6,216 bases of DNA from assembly GCA_012517645.1 (NCBI GenBank), contig JAAYUR010000273.1, forward strand, positions 1-6,216. The letters are read 5' to 3'. The DNA is from Treponema sp. (GTDB lineage: Bacteria; Spirochaetota; Spirochaetia; Treponematales; UBA12059). Shown here piece after piece: positions 1 to 5,572 of this stretch. The stretch's first letter is position 1. Every line of letters begins with the position of its first letter. Under the pieces are notes generated by a model. The model was not told where the DNA came from, made no database searches, and was given only the letters and a program-made list of their open reading frames with translations. Position numbers and translations under genes: made by a program.

Positions 1-227
1 GGGGGAAGGGTTGGTTCGGAAGGGGTCCACGGGGAGGCGGCGGGGATCCCGGGCTCGAGGATCGAGGGAGGGCTTACAAGGATGTTCCGCCAACGGGCCT
101 TCCTGAGCCGGACTCGGCTTTCGGAATCCCAACGGAGGATCTGGAGGAAGGAGTATCCCACGCCCCTGAAGAACAGGCCGGAGTACCTTCCGGCGTATGC
201 ATGTGCTTGATCAGGCGAGGATTGCAT
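1..227 (-). CDS. Possible hypothetical protein, N-terminal part only (runs off the left edge)
   Basis: I do not recognise this protein. A minus-strand frame opens with ATG at 225-227, preceded by an AAGG purine run 6 nt upstream that could serve as a ribosome binding site. It stays open for 75 codons to the window edge, so the stop is not seen. The visible part has an aromatic/hydrophobic stretch (YSGLFFRGVGYSFLQILRW, about residues 15-33), then a basic stretch (RVRLRKARWR, about residues 38-47), then a proline-rich segment. Third codon positions look GC-rich, as in the neighbouring genes, which supports coding. It starts about 57 nt after the helicase gene on the same strand and could be co-transcribed with it. 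Against it, other frames here are also open, which is common in GC-rich DNA. Existence is moderately supported; function is unknown. Confidence 0.4.
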   Translation of the reverse strand, partial: MQSSPDQAHAYAGRYSGLFFRGVGYSFLQILRWDSESRVRLRKARWRNILVSPPSILEPGIPAASPWTPSEPTLP

Positions 228-244
228 ATCCTGCCTTGGTACAA

Positions 245-261
245 GCTTCGTAACACTAAGC
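245..261 (-). terminator. Weak inverted repeat after the helicase gene, possible terminator
   Basis: GCTTAGT and ACGAAGC face each other across a 3-nt loop, giving six pairs and one mismatch. In the minus-strand transcript the hairpin is followed only by TTGT, not a proper U-run. It sits about 24 nt after the helicase stop codon. The placement suits a terminator, but the stem is short and the tail poor, so it may be chance. Confidence 0.2.
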
Positions 262-284
262 CTAAGCTGCGAGCTGCCTGTGTC

Positions 285-2279
285 CTACTCCCCCCACATC
301 TTCCGGAGCCCCGCGAACACGGCGTCCGCGTCCGCCTCGGTGACTTCGGGCTCCTCGTAGTAGGTGATCAGGTGGGAGGGGATTTCGGCCAAGAAGGGGG
401 ACGGGGCACAATCCACGGCCTGGGCTTGGCGTCTGCGCTGTCGGCAGGCGGAGATGTAGAGTTTTCGTCGGGCCCGGGTAACGGCCACATAAAAGAGGCG
501 ACGCTCCTCCTCCAGGTTTCCGGCTCCTTCCGCAAGGGCTCGGGCATGGGGCATGATCCCGTCCTCGCAGCCGGCAATGAACACGACCTCGAACTCCAGG
601 CCCTTGGAGGCATGGACGGTCATGAGATTGACCTTCCCCGAGTCCTCCTGGTCGTCCAGGTCGTCCCGGGTGATCAGGGAAATACGGTTCAGCCAAGCGA
701 ACAAGGACGGATCCAGGTTGTCCGGATCTTTCTCCCAGGTCTCGATGGATTGGATCAGGCTTTCCACGTTCAGGAACTTCCACTGGGCGGCCTTCTCGCT
801 GTGCTGGTTTTCCGAAATCAGGTAGCCCCAATAGTCTATGGCGTCGACCATCTTCCGAACCTTGGCGGCCAGGTTTCGGCGGCCCAGCATTTCCTCCCGG
901 AAGCTTTGGATCGTCCGGAGAAACTCAAGAGCGTCCGCCCGGGACCGGTCGGGTAACTCGTCCTGTCCATCCAAGGCCAGGGACTCCAGGGCCGTGTAGA
1001 GGGAGCCCGACATCCGCCGGGCCCGTTCCTGAAGGTGCTCCAGGGCCCGCCGTCCCAAACCCCGGCGAGGCACATTCAGGATCCGGATAAGGTTGATGTC
1101 GTCCTGGGGGTTGGCGATGACCCGGAGGTAGGAGATCACGTCCTTAATCTCCTTGCGCTGGAAGAAGCTTGTGCCTCCGGATACCTTGTAGGGTACGTTC
1201 TCCGCGAGCAGGGCCTCCTCCAGGTTCCGGGTCAGGGCGTTCGTGCGGATCAGGATTCCGATGTCGCTGTAGGGAACCCTCTCGGAAAGGCGGGCTTCCT
1301 TCACCGCCCGGGCGATGAACTCCGCCTCCTCGATCTCGTTCTCCGGGGTGTAGACCTCGATGGGGGTGCCCCCCGTGCGGGAAGGGGACCATAGGGCCTT
1401 TTCCTTCCGGTTTTCGTTGTTGGCGATGACCGCGTTGGCCGCGTCCAGGATGGTGGAGGTGGAGCGGTAGTTGCGCTCCAGTTTGATCTCCTTCCGATGC
1501 GGCCAGTCCCGCTCGAACTGGACGAGGTTTTCGTAGTCGGCCCCCCTCCAGGAGTAGATGGACTGGTCGTCGTCCCCGACCGCGCAGACGTTGTCGTCCG
1601 CGAGGAGCCGCATCAGCCGATACTGGATCCTGGATGTGTCCTGGAATTCGTCGATCATTATGTACCGGTACTGCTCCCGATACTTGGCCAGGGCGTCCGG
1701 GAAGGCCTCGAAGATCTCGATGGGCTTGACGATCAGGTCGTCGAAGTCCACGGCGTTGTGGGCCTTGAGGGAGGCTTGGTACTCTTCGTAGACCTTCTCG
1801 TAGAGGTCCGTTCCGTCCCAGGTCCTCCTTCGGGTCTTGATCTCCGAGAACGCGGCCCCCGCGGCCGCGGGGTCGAAGCTTTCCATACGGAAGCCCGTCT
1901 CCCGGGCGCAGTCCTTGATAAGCTGGGTCCGGTCCGTCTCGTCGTAGATTGAAAAGCTGTCCTTCCATCCCAGGCGGTGGATTTCCTTCCTAAGGATCTT
2001 GACCCCGAAGGCATGGAACGTGGAAACGGTCAGGCTTTGCAGTTTTTTCCGGGTGAGGGCCTTAACCCGATCCTCCATCTCCCGAGCGGCCTTGTTCGTG
2101 AAGGTCAAGGCCAGGATGGAGGACTGGGGTATGCCTTTTTCGAGCATGTAGGCGATGCGGTACGTGATGACCCGGGTCTTGCCGGATCCTGCCCCGGCTA
2201 TGATGAGCACGGGTCCCTCGACGGCGGTGACCGCCTGGTACTGCTCCGGGTCGAGTTCCGCCTGGTAATCGATCTTCAT
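285..2279 (-). CDS. ATP-dependent 3'-5' DNA helicase, UvrD/PcrA/Rep family (SF1A)
   Basis: A 664-residue superfamily 1A helicase that would unwind DNA with ATP in repair, replication restart or removal of obstacles from DNA. The motifs are complete and in order: Q-motif region (LDPEQYQAV, about 9-17), Walker A GAGSGKT (29-35), motif Ia (ALTFTNKAAREM, 57-68), TFHAFG (87-92), Walker B DEFQDT (210-215), motif III VGDDDQSIYSWRGA (234-247), motif IV LERNYRST (267-274), motif V LMTVHASKGLEF (552-563) and motif VI EERRLFYVAVTRAR (591-604). About 60 residues follow motif VI, so the long C-terminal tail of many PcrA/UvrD proteins is absent and the length is closer to Rep. The ATG at 2277-2279 is chosen because the Q-motif begins right after it. 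The frame stays open 122 codons upstream, but that part lies antiphase over the preceding gene and looks non-coding. The ribosome site is weak (AGGA 12 nt upstream), so translation may be coupled to the gene 14 nt before it. The UvrD, PcrA or Rep orthologue name cannot be fixed from sequence alone. Confidence 0.95.
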   Translation of the reverse strand: MKIDYQAELDPEQYQAVTAVEGPVLIIAGAGSGKTRVITYRIAYMLEKGIPQSSILALTFTNKAAREMEDRVKALTRKKLQSLTVSTFHAFGVKILRKEIHRLGWKDSFSIYDETDRTQLIKDCARETGFRMESFDPAAAGAAFSEIKTRRRTWDGTDLYEKVYEEYQASLKAHNAVDFDDLIVKPIEIFEAFPDALAKYREQYRYIMIDEFQDTSRIQYRLMRLLADDNVCAVGDDDQSIYSWRGADYENLVQFERDWPHRKEIKLERNYRSTSTILDAANAVIANNENRKEKALWSPSRTGGTPIEVYTPENEIEEAEFIARAVKEARLSERVPYSDIGILIRTNALTRNLEEALLAENVPYKVSGGTSFFQRKEIKDVISYLRVIANPQDDINLIRILNVPRRGLGRRALEHLQERARRMSGSLYTALESLALDGQDELPDRSRADALEFLRTIQSFREEMLGRRNLAAKVRKMVDAIDYWGYLISENQHSEKAAQWKFLNVESLIQSIETWEKDPDNLDPSLFAWLNRISLITRDDLDDQEDSGKVNLMTVHASKGLEFEVVFIAGCEDGIMPHARALAEGAGNLEEERRLFYVAVTRARRKLYISACRQRRRQAQAVDCAPSPFLAEIPSHLITYYEEPEVTEADADAVFAGLRKMWGE

Positions 2280-2293
2280 ATGGGAAGCAAGTC

Positions 2294-2773
2294 CTAAAGA
2301 CGCTTGATCAGGAAGGAGAGGGCGCCGATCCCGAGGCCCACAACAGCGGATACCACGATGCCCGCGGCCAGGACGCCCAGTCCGATATACAGGGATGCCT
2401 TCAGCTTCCGGAGACCTAGGACCCAGGCCCCCAGGGCTCCGGTCCACGCCCCGGTGACGGGAAGCGGAACGGCCACGAAGACTAGGAGTCCCCAGTACCC
2501 GTATTTTTCCACGGCGCCTCCGACCTTGGCCCGGGCTCTCTCCACGATTCCGTCGAAAAGCCGGGCATACGGCGCCCACCGATGGAGCAGGCCGTGCAGG
2601 GTGCCCAGAAACAGGAACGCGAAGGGCGCCACGAGGACGTTGCAACCCACGGCCAGTAGGAAGGCGGCGGGCAAGGGCACTCCTCGCGCGACCGCGTAGG
2701 GAATCGCCCCCCTTAGCTCGGAGATCGGAAGGAAGGATAGGAGTACTGCGGTCAGAAGGGTCGGAAGATCCAT
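2294..2773 (-). CDS. Small multi-drug export protein / COG2426-type integral membrane protein
   Basis: A 159-residue, very hydrophobic protein of the family annotated as putative small multidrug export protein (COG2426, PF06695). The family name is historical and the true substrate is not established. The N-terminal signature LLSFLPISELRGAIPYAVARG (about 11-31) is characteristic, with hydrophobic stretches at about 34-59, 94-121 and 127-156. A second family-like segment, PLPVTGAWTGALGAW, lies at about 103-117, so the fold probably has two related re-entrant or membrane halves joined by an amphipathic linker (about 60-92). The ATG at 2771-2773 is the only sensible start before the signature. 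It has no Shine-Dalgarno sequence: six C residues precede it, and a promoter ends 8 nt upstream. It is the first gene of a two-gene unit with the helicase. Confidence 0.88.
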   Translation of the reverse strand: MDLPTLLTAVLLSFLPISELRGAIPYAVARGVPLPAAFLLAVGCNVLVAPFAFLFLGTLHGLLHRWAPYARLFDGIVERARAKVGGAVEKYGYWGLLVFVAVPLPVTGAWTGALGAWVLGLRKLKASLYIGLGVLAAGIVVSAVVGLGIGALSFLIKRL

Positions 2774-2781
2774 GGGGGGCG

Positions 2782-2810
2782 AGTATAGCGGGGAATCGGG
2801 AAACAGTAAA
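2782..2810 (-). promoter_or_regulatory. Sigma70-type promoter for the COG2426-helicase unit
   Basis: On the minus strand, TTTACT (2805-2810, 4 of 6 to consensus) and TATACT (2782-2787, 5 of 6) are separated by exactly 17 nt. Only 8 nt (CGCCCCCC) lie between the -10 box and the ATG, so the predicted start of transcription falls at or within about a base of the start codon. This implies a leaderless transcript and explains the absence of a ribosome binding site. Spacing and box quality are good; there is no experimental support. Confidence 0.6.
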
Positions 2811-2830
2811 CGGTGGTCAGCGGCCGGAAA

Positions 2831-2845
2831 TGACTTCAGGAGTCA
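2831..2845 (-). terminator. Small hairpin after miaA, possible weak terminator
   Basis: TGACT and AGTCA form a perfect 5-bp stem around CCTGA, about 55 nt after the miaA stop. The minus-strand transcript continues with TTTCC, so the U-run is only three bases. The position between the miaA unit and the next promoter suits a terminator, but the stem is too short to be convincing. The 2774-2899 gap holds nothing else I can identify except the promoter and some GTGG-rich sequence. Confidence 0.22.
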
Positions 2846-2899
2846 GGAGCCGTGCACGCCCGAGCATTCACAGAAATCGATGCCGGGGGTCTCCTCCGT

Positions 2900-3859
2900 T
2901 CACGGACCACAGTCCACCGACCACCATCCCAGGATCCTTCTACCGACACCCTCCGCATCCTCCGCGTCGAACCACTCCACCCCCGGCAGGGTGCGGAAGA
3001 AGGCGACCTGACGCTTGGCATAGCGGCGGGTGTCCCGGGCTATCGCGTCCCGTACGTCCCGGAGCCGCGGGCAACCGGCCCTCCGGGCCTCCAAAAATTC
3101 CCGGTACCCGATGCCCTGCATCCCGGGATCCCTCTCCGAACAGCCGGCCTCGAGGAGGTTCCGAACCTCCCGGACCAGCCCCGCCGAGAACATCGCATCC
3201 ACCCGGGACTCGATTCGTTCGTACAAAACCTCCCTGGACCGGTTCAGGGCGATCAGCAACAAGTCGTACCCGGGACGGGGTTCCGCGGGGATCTTGAAGG
3301 AGGACAGCGGCCGCCCGGCTGAGCGCAGGACTTCCACGGCCCGGGTAAGCCGATAGAGATCCCGGGGATGGATCCGGGCCGAGCTCTCGGGATCCCCGGA
3401 TTCCAGCTCGGCGCGCAAGGCTTCGGGTCCGAGCTGAAGAAGATCCCTCTCCACTTCGGACCGTATGCGGGCGTCCGCCGGAGGCGCATCCGGAAGACCG
3501 CACACGAAATTCTTAAGGTAGAATGCTGTTCCGCCGGACAGCACGGGCAGACGGCCCCGGCTGCGGATGTCGGCGCAGGCGCGGTCGGCCTCCCGGACAA
3601 AATCGCCGGCGGTGTACTGTTCCGAGGGATCCCGTATGTCGATCAGATGGTGGGGCAGGTCCCGTAGAAGGGCCGCGTCCGGTTTGGCCGTACCGATGTC
3701 CAAGCCTCGGTAGACCTGCATGGAATCCGCGGAAACCACCTCGGCCCGGGGCAGACCGGGGACCCGGTTCCCGAGGAACAGATCCGAAAGAAGGGCCGTC
3801 TTGCCCGAAGCGGTCGGGCCGAATAGGAGAAGAGCTCTATTCGATGAAGCGGTACTCAA
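2900..3859 (-). CDS. miaA: tRNA dimethylallyltransferase MiaA
   Basis: MiaA transfers a dimethylallyl group from dimethylallyl diphosphate to N6 of A37 in tRNAs that read codons starting with U, the first step toward ms2i6A. Visible signatures are P-loop GPTASGKT (14-21), SADSMQVYRGLDIGTAKP (43-60), HHLIDIRDPSEQYTAGDF (70-87), SGGTAFYLK (108-116, where many families have GGTGLY) and, in the C-terminal half, QGIGYREF and a basic RRYAKRQVAFFR segment. The most likely start is TTG at 3857-3859, giving 319 residues, close to family length and placing the P-loop at residue 14. No in-frame ATG or GTG lies nearby; the only ATG (3941-3943) is deep inside rpoZ and would add 28 residues unlike MiaA. 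This start overlaps the rpoZ end by 23 nt and lacks a clear Shine-Dalgarno, suggesting translational coupling. The last few residues (SVDCGP) lie in a GTGG-rich stretch and look like an extra tail. Confidence 0.93.
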   Translation of the reverse strand: MSTASSNRALLLFGPTASGKTALLSDLFLGNRVPGLPRAEVVSADSMQVYRGLDIGTAKPDAALLRDLPHHLIDIRDPSEQYTAGDFVREADRACADIRSRGRLPVLSGGTAFYLKNFVCGLPDAPPADARIRSEVERDLLQLGPEALRAELESGDPESSARIHPRDLYRLTRAVEVLRSAGRPLSSFKIPAEPRPGYDLLLIALNRSREVLYERIESRVDAMFSAGLVREVRNLLEAGCSERDPGMQGIGYREFLEARRAGCPRLRDVRDAIARDTRRYAKRQVAFFRTLPGVEWFDAEDAEGVGRRILGWWSVDCGP

Positions 3860-4028
3860 CCTGGCCGGAGAAAATCTGACGCATGCCCAGGGAAACCACC
3901 TTGCCGTTGTACTTCTCCACCTCGGGAGTGCGGAGCACGGCAAGCTGGTAGGCCCGGCGGGTTACGGCCACGGTAAACTCGTAGGCGTTGGTCTTGTTCT
4001 CGATCAGCTCTTCGAAGGGCAACAGCAT
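3837..4028 (-). CDS. rpoZ: DNA-directed RNA polymerase omega subunit
   Basis: Omega helps assemble and stabilise the RNA polymerase core by latching beta-prime. The product is only 63 residues, at the short end for the family. The N-terminal LLPFEELIENKTNAYEFTVAVTRRAYQL carries the omega pattern: an acidic helix, then N-x-Y-E-x-T followed by an A-x-x-R-R-A-x-Q-L helix that packs on beta-prime. The tail is a short GKVVSLGMRQIFSGQVEYRFIE. The ATG at 4026-4028 is preceded by GGAG with 5-nt spacing. An in-frame upstream extension is possible but is proline/glycine-rich and crosses the promoter. A strong promoter lies about 37 nt upstream, and miaA begins inside the end of this gene, so the two form a unit. 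Short length and low information make the call a little less certain than for its neighbours. Confidence 0.85.
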   Translation of the reverse strand: MLLPFEELIENKTNAYEFTVAVTRRAYQLAVLRTPEVEKYNGKVVSLGMRQIFSGQVEYRFIE

Positions 4029-4064
4029 ATTCGCTCCGGTATTCGTCTCATTGTCGGGAATGGA

Positions 4065-4093
4065 ATTATACCGGCCCGCGCCGGGGGGATCAA
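4065..4093 (-). promoter_or_regulatory. Sigma70-type promoter for rpoZ-miaA
   Basis: The minus strand reads TTGATC (4088-4093, 4 of 6), then exactly 17 nt, then a perfect TATAAT (4065-4070). Transcription would start near 4058, giving a leader of about 30 nt with a GGAG ribosome site before rpoZ. The -35 box overlaps the zapA stop codon (4090-4092), so this is an internal promoter that lets rpoZ-miaA be made apart from the upstream ribosomal/division operon. Confidence 0.65.
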
Positions 4094-4425
4094 GGGGCGT
4101 CCGAGCCCCCGACGTCCGGATCGGTATCAAGATCGGACAATGCTCGTTCCAGTCGTTCGATCATCCGATCCGCGGCGCGGCCAAGCTCCTCCTGGTCGGC
4201 CTCCCGGGAGGGGCGATGGGCCCGTTCCCGGAAGAGCTCATCCACGATATAGACGCTCGTGAGGATCGAGGTCTTAAGGGGATCCGTCACCCGGGTCGTC
4301 CGCTGGACCTCTTCCGTGCGCCTTCGGATGTGCGCAAGAATGGCGTCCATGTATTCCCGGGATTCGTCGGTCTGTATCGTGAACGAGGCGCCCAGAAGTT
4401 CGATTCTCAGGGTCTGGACGGCCAC
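4090..4425 (-). CDS. zapA: Cell division protein ZapA (FtsZ-binding)
   Basis: ZapA-family proteins bind FtsZ and promote bundling of its filaments at the division site. The 111-residue product has the typical layout: a small N-terminal beta domain (VQTLRIELLGASFTIQTDE, 3-21) with the L-G-x-x-F/Y-x-I pattern, a helix with REYMDAILAHI, the segment DPLKTSILTSVYIVDELF (48-65) resembling the conserved L-x-x-A-x-L-x-A-L-x-L-x-D-E-L block, and a C-terminal charged helix fit for a coiled-coil dimer. The GTG at 4423-4425 is the best start, two residues before the beta strand. The frame is open much further upstream, but that part lies over the preceding gene in another frame. The GTG has no Shine-Dalgarno and lies 16 nt after the upstream stop, so reinitiation is likely. 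The rpoZ -35 box overlaps its stop codon. Confidence 0.82.
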   Translation of the reverse strand: MAVQTLRIELLGASFTIQTDESREYMDAILAHIRRRTEEVQRTTRVTDPLKTSILTSVYIVDELFRERAHRPSREADQEELGRAADRMIERLERALSDLDTDPDVGGSDAP

Positions 4426-4441
4426 GGCGGGGCGACCGGAG

Positions 4442-4897
4442 TCAGAATATCTCGAGCTCCGCCCCGTCCGCGCCGGGATCGGGATTCGGAGCTGTCCCTT
4501 CCTTGGCGGGTAAGGCGGGTTCGGGTCGGGCGGTCTCCGCCGAGCGGGACGGGACGGCGGGCTTCTGAGCCGCCGGGGCGCCGCTTGCGGAAGCGGCCGG
4601 GGCCGAGGGAGAGACCGTCCGGACATGCTTGTCCGTCTGGACAGGACCGGCCGGGACGGGGTCCTGGATCGCATCCTCGAAGGCGTTCAGGCGTTCCAGG
4701 GCGTGCAGGATACCCTGCTCGATGCGCTCCTGGTCTTTTCGGTACTCCTCGATGGCCCTCTCCAGATCCGCCGCCCGTCGTTTCTCCCGGGCGGCGGAAT
4801 CCCGCAGGGCGGCGTTCTCGGAGCTCAGCCGATCGATGGCCGCTAGGGCTTTTTCGATCCGCGCCTCCAGGGCCTGGACCTGCTCGAGGGTGATCAT
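4442..4897 (-). CDS. ZapB-like coiled-coil protein with long disordered tail
   Basis: A 151-residue protein in two parts. Residues 1-77 (MITLEQVQALEARIEKAL and on, with heptad-like L/I/A spacing and many E, R, K) form a coiled coil like ZapB and related small division proteins. Residues about 80-143 are low-complexity, rich in A, P, S and E and surely disordered. The chain ends with a short acidic-hydrophobic peptide, AELEIF. ZapB-type proteins bind ZapA and stabilise the Z ring; being directly before zapA supports the same role here, but this is inferred from position and coiled coil, not from a specific motif. The ATG at 4895-4897 is 1 nt after the rplT stop. Ribosome-site sequence is weak (AGG repeats in the end of rplT), so translation is probably coupled to L20. 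The tail is unlike compact enterobacterial ZapB (about 80 residues). Confidence 0.7.
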   Translation of the reverse strand: MITLEQVQALEARIEKALAAIDRLSSENAALRDSAAREKRRAADLERAIEEYRKDQERIEQGILHALERLNAFEDAIQDPVPAGPVQTDKHVRTVSPSAPAASASGAPAAQKPAVPSRSAETARPEPALPAKEGTAPNPDPGADGAELEIF

Positions 4898-4898
4898 C

Positions 4899-5258
4899 CT
4901 AGGCCTGGAGTGCGGCCTTGGCCCGCTCGACTATAGCCTTGAACGCAGGGGCGTCCCGGACGGCCATGTCGGAAAGAACCTTTCGGTCCACCGCCACTTG
5001 GGCTTTGGCCAAGCCATCGATCAGGCGGCTGTAGGTGATCCCTTCCGGCCGGCAGGCCGCGTTGATGCGGGCGATCCAGAGGGTGCGGAATTCATTCTTC
5101 TTGGCCCGGCGGTCGCGGTACGCGAACATCAGGGCCTTGGCCACGGCGTCCTTGGCCGCCTTGTGGTTGGTGCCGCGGCGCCCGCGGTATCCCTTGGCCA
5201 GCTTGAGGATCTTCTTCCTATGGTCCTTGCGGCGGGTGCCGTCTACTGCTCTAGGCAT
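4899..5258 (-). CDS. rplT: 50S ribosomal protein L20
   Basis: L20 binds 23S rRNA early in large-subunit assembly, and in several bacteria it represses its own operon. The 119-residue product matches family length. The basic N-terminal extension (RRKDHRKKILKLAKGYRGRR, 9-28) inserts into rRNA, followed by KNEFRTLWIARINAACR and the globular domain with ITYSRLIDGL and LSDMAVRDAPAF. The ATG at 5256-5258 follows AGGAG with 7-nt spacing. It stands 79 nt after rpmI, across a strong hairpin, and 1 nt before the ZapB-like gene. Confidence 0.98.
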   Translation of the reverse strand: MPRAVDGTRRKDHRKKILKLAKGYRGRRGTNHKAAKDAVAKALMFAYRDRRAKKNEFRTLWIARINAACRPEGITYSRLIDGLAKAQVAVDRKVLSDMAVRDAPAFKAIVERAKAALQA

Positions 5259-5302
5259 TCTATCGCTCCTGTGCTATCTGTCGCTCTTCTTCAGGGAATC
5301 CC

Positions 5303-5331
5303 GCGCGCTCCGAACGGGGGAAGGAGCGCGC
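5303..5331 (-). promoter_or_regulatory. Strong hairpin in the rpmI-rplT spacer, possible regulatory or processing structure
   Basis: In the minus-strand RNA, GCGCGCTCC and GGAGCGCGC form a perfect 9-bp stem around an 11-nt loop (TTCCCCCGTTC). It begins 6 nt after the rpmI stop codon, and the rplT ribosome site lies about 35 nt further on. No T-run follows, so it is not a standard terminator. In Escherichia coli, L20 represses its operon by binding structured RNA in the rpmI region, and in Bacillus the control is an infC leader attenuator; here the infC leader is too short for that. A role in L20 feedback, RNA processing or balancing L35 and L20 output is inferred. Confidence 0.55.
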
Positions 5332-5337
5332 CGTGAT

Positions 5338-5538
5338 TCAGCCGTTGGGAAGAAGCTGTTTCTTGATCATGCGGACGTTGCCGCCGTCCACGAAGCCTGC
5401 CTTGCGGAGATTCCGCTTCCGCTTGGAGCTCTTCTTCGTCAGGATATGGCGAAGGTTCATCTTCTTGTATTTGACCTTACCGGATGCCGTAAGCGTGAAA
5501 CGCTTGGCAGCGGCCTTTTTCGTCTTCATCTTGGGCAT
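5338..5538 (-). CDS. rpmI: 50S ribosomal protein L35
   Basis: The 66-residue product has the full family pattern: MPKMKTKKAAAKRFTLTASG at the N-terminus, then a strongly basic region with HILTKKSSKRKRNLRKAG, and a C-terminal MIKKQLLP. L35 is a small structural protein of the large subunit. The ATG at 5536-5538 has an AAGGA site about 9 nt upstream. It lies 34 nt after infC and before rplT, the classic infC-rpmI-rplT order. Confidence 0.97.
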   Translation of the reverse strand: MPKMKTKKAAAKRFTLTASGKVKYKKMNLRHILTKKSSKRKRNLRKAGFVDGGNVRMIKKQLLPNG

Positions 5539-5572
5539 GACGATCCATCCTTGTCTTCGTAGTATGCGATAA

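Noticed and set aside
8..20. GGTTGGTTCGGAA looked like a tRNA T-arm fragment
   Set aside because: No matching acceptor, anticodon or D-arm sequence could be found around it on either strand.
82..210. Plus-strand short frame opening with ATG at 82 at the left edge
   Set aside because: No clear ribosome site or family resemblance; the minus-strand frame here fits the direction and third-position bias of the neighbours better.
201..956. Long plus-strand open frame (251 codons, open from the left edge)
   Set aside because: It runs antisense through the helicase gene, whose minus-strand motifs are unambiguous. The product shows no family signature, and long antisense frames are common in GC-rich genes.
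262..1968. Other minus-strand open frames within the helicase gene (262-831, 1144-1968, 1733-2014)
   Set aside because: They are out-of-phase shadows rich in R, P and G without motifs; the helicase frame explains the region.
2280..2645. 122-codon N-terminal extension of the helicase frame
   Set aside because: It overlaps the COG2426 gene in another frame, is R/G/P-rich, and lies before a natural helicase N-terminus at the ATG at 2277-2279.
4426..4674. Upstream extension of zapA to 4674
   Set aside because: It is antiphase to the ZapB-like gene and arginine/proline-rich; ZapA homology starts only after the GTG at 4423-4425.
3988..4893. Plus-strand open frame of 301 codons across rpoZ, zapA and the ZapB-like gene
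   Set aside because: Low-complexity R/P/G product, antisense to three recognisable genes and crossing their boundaries.
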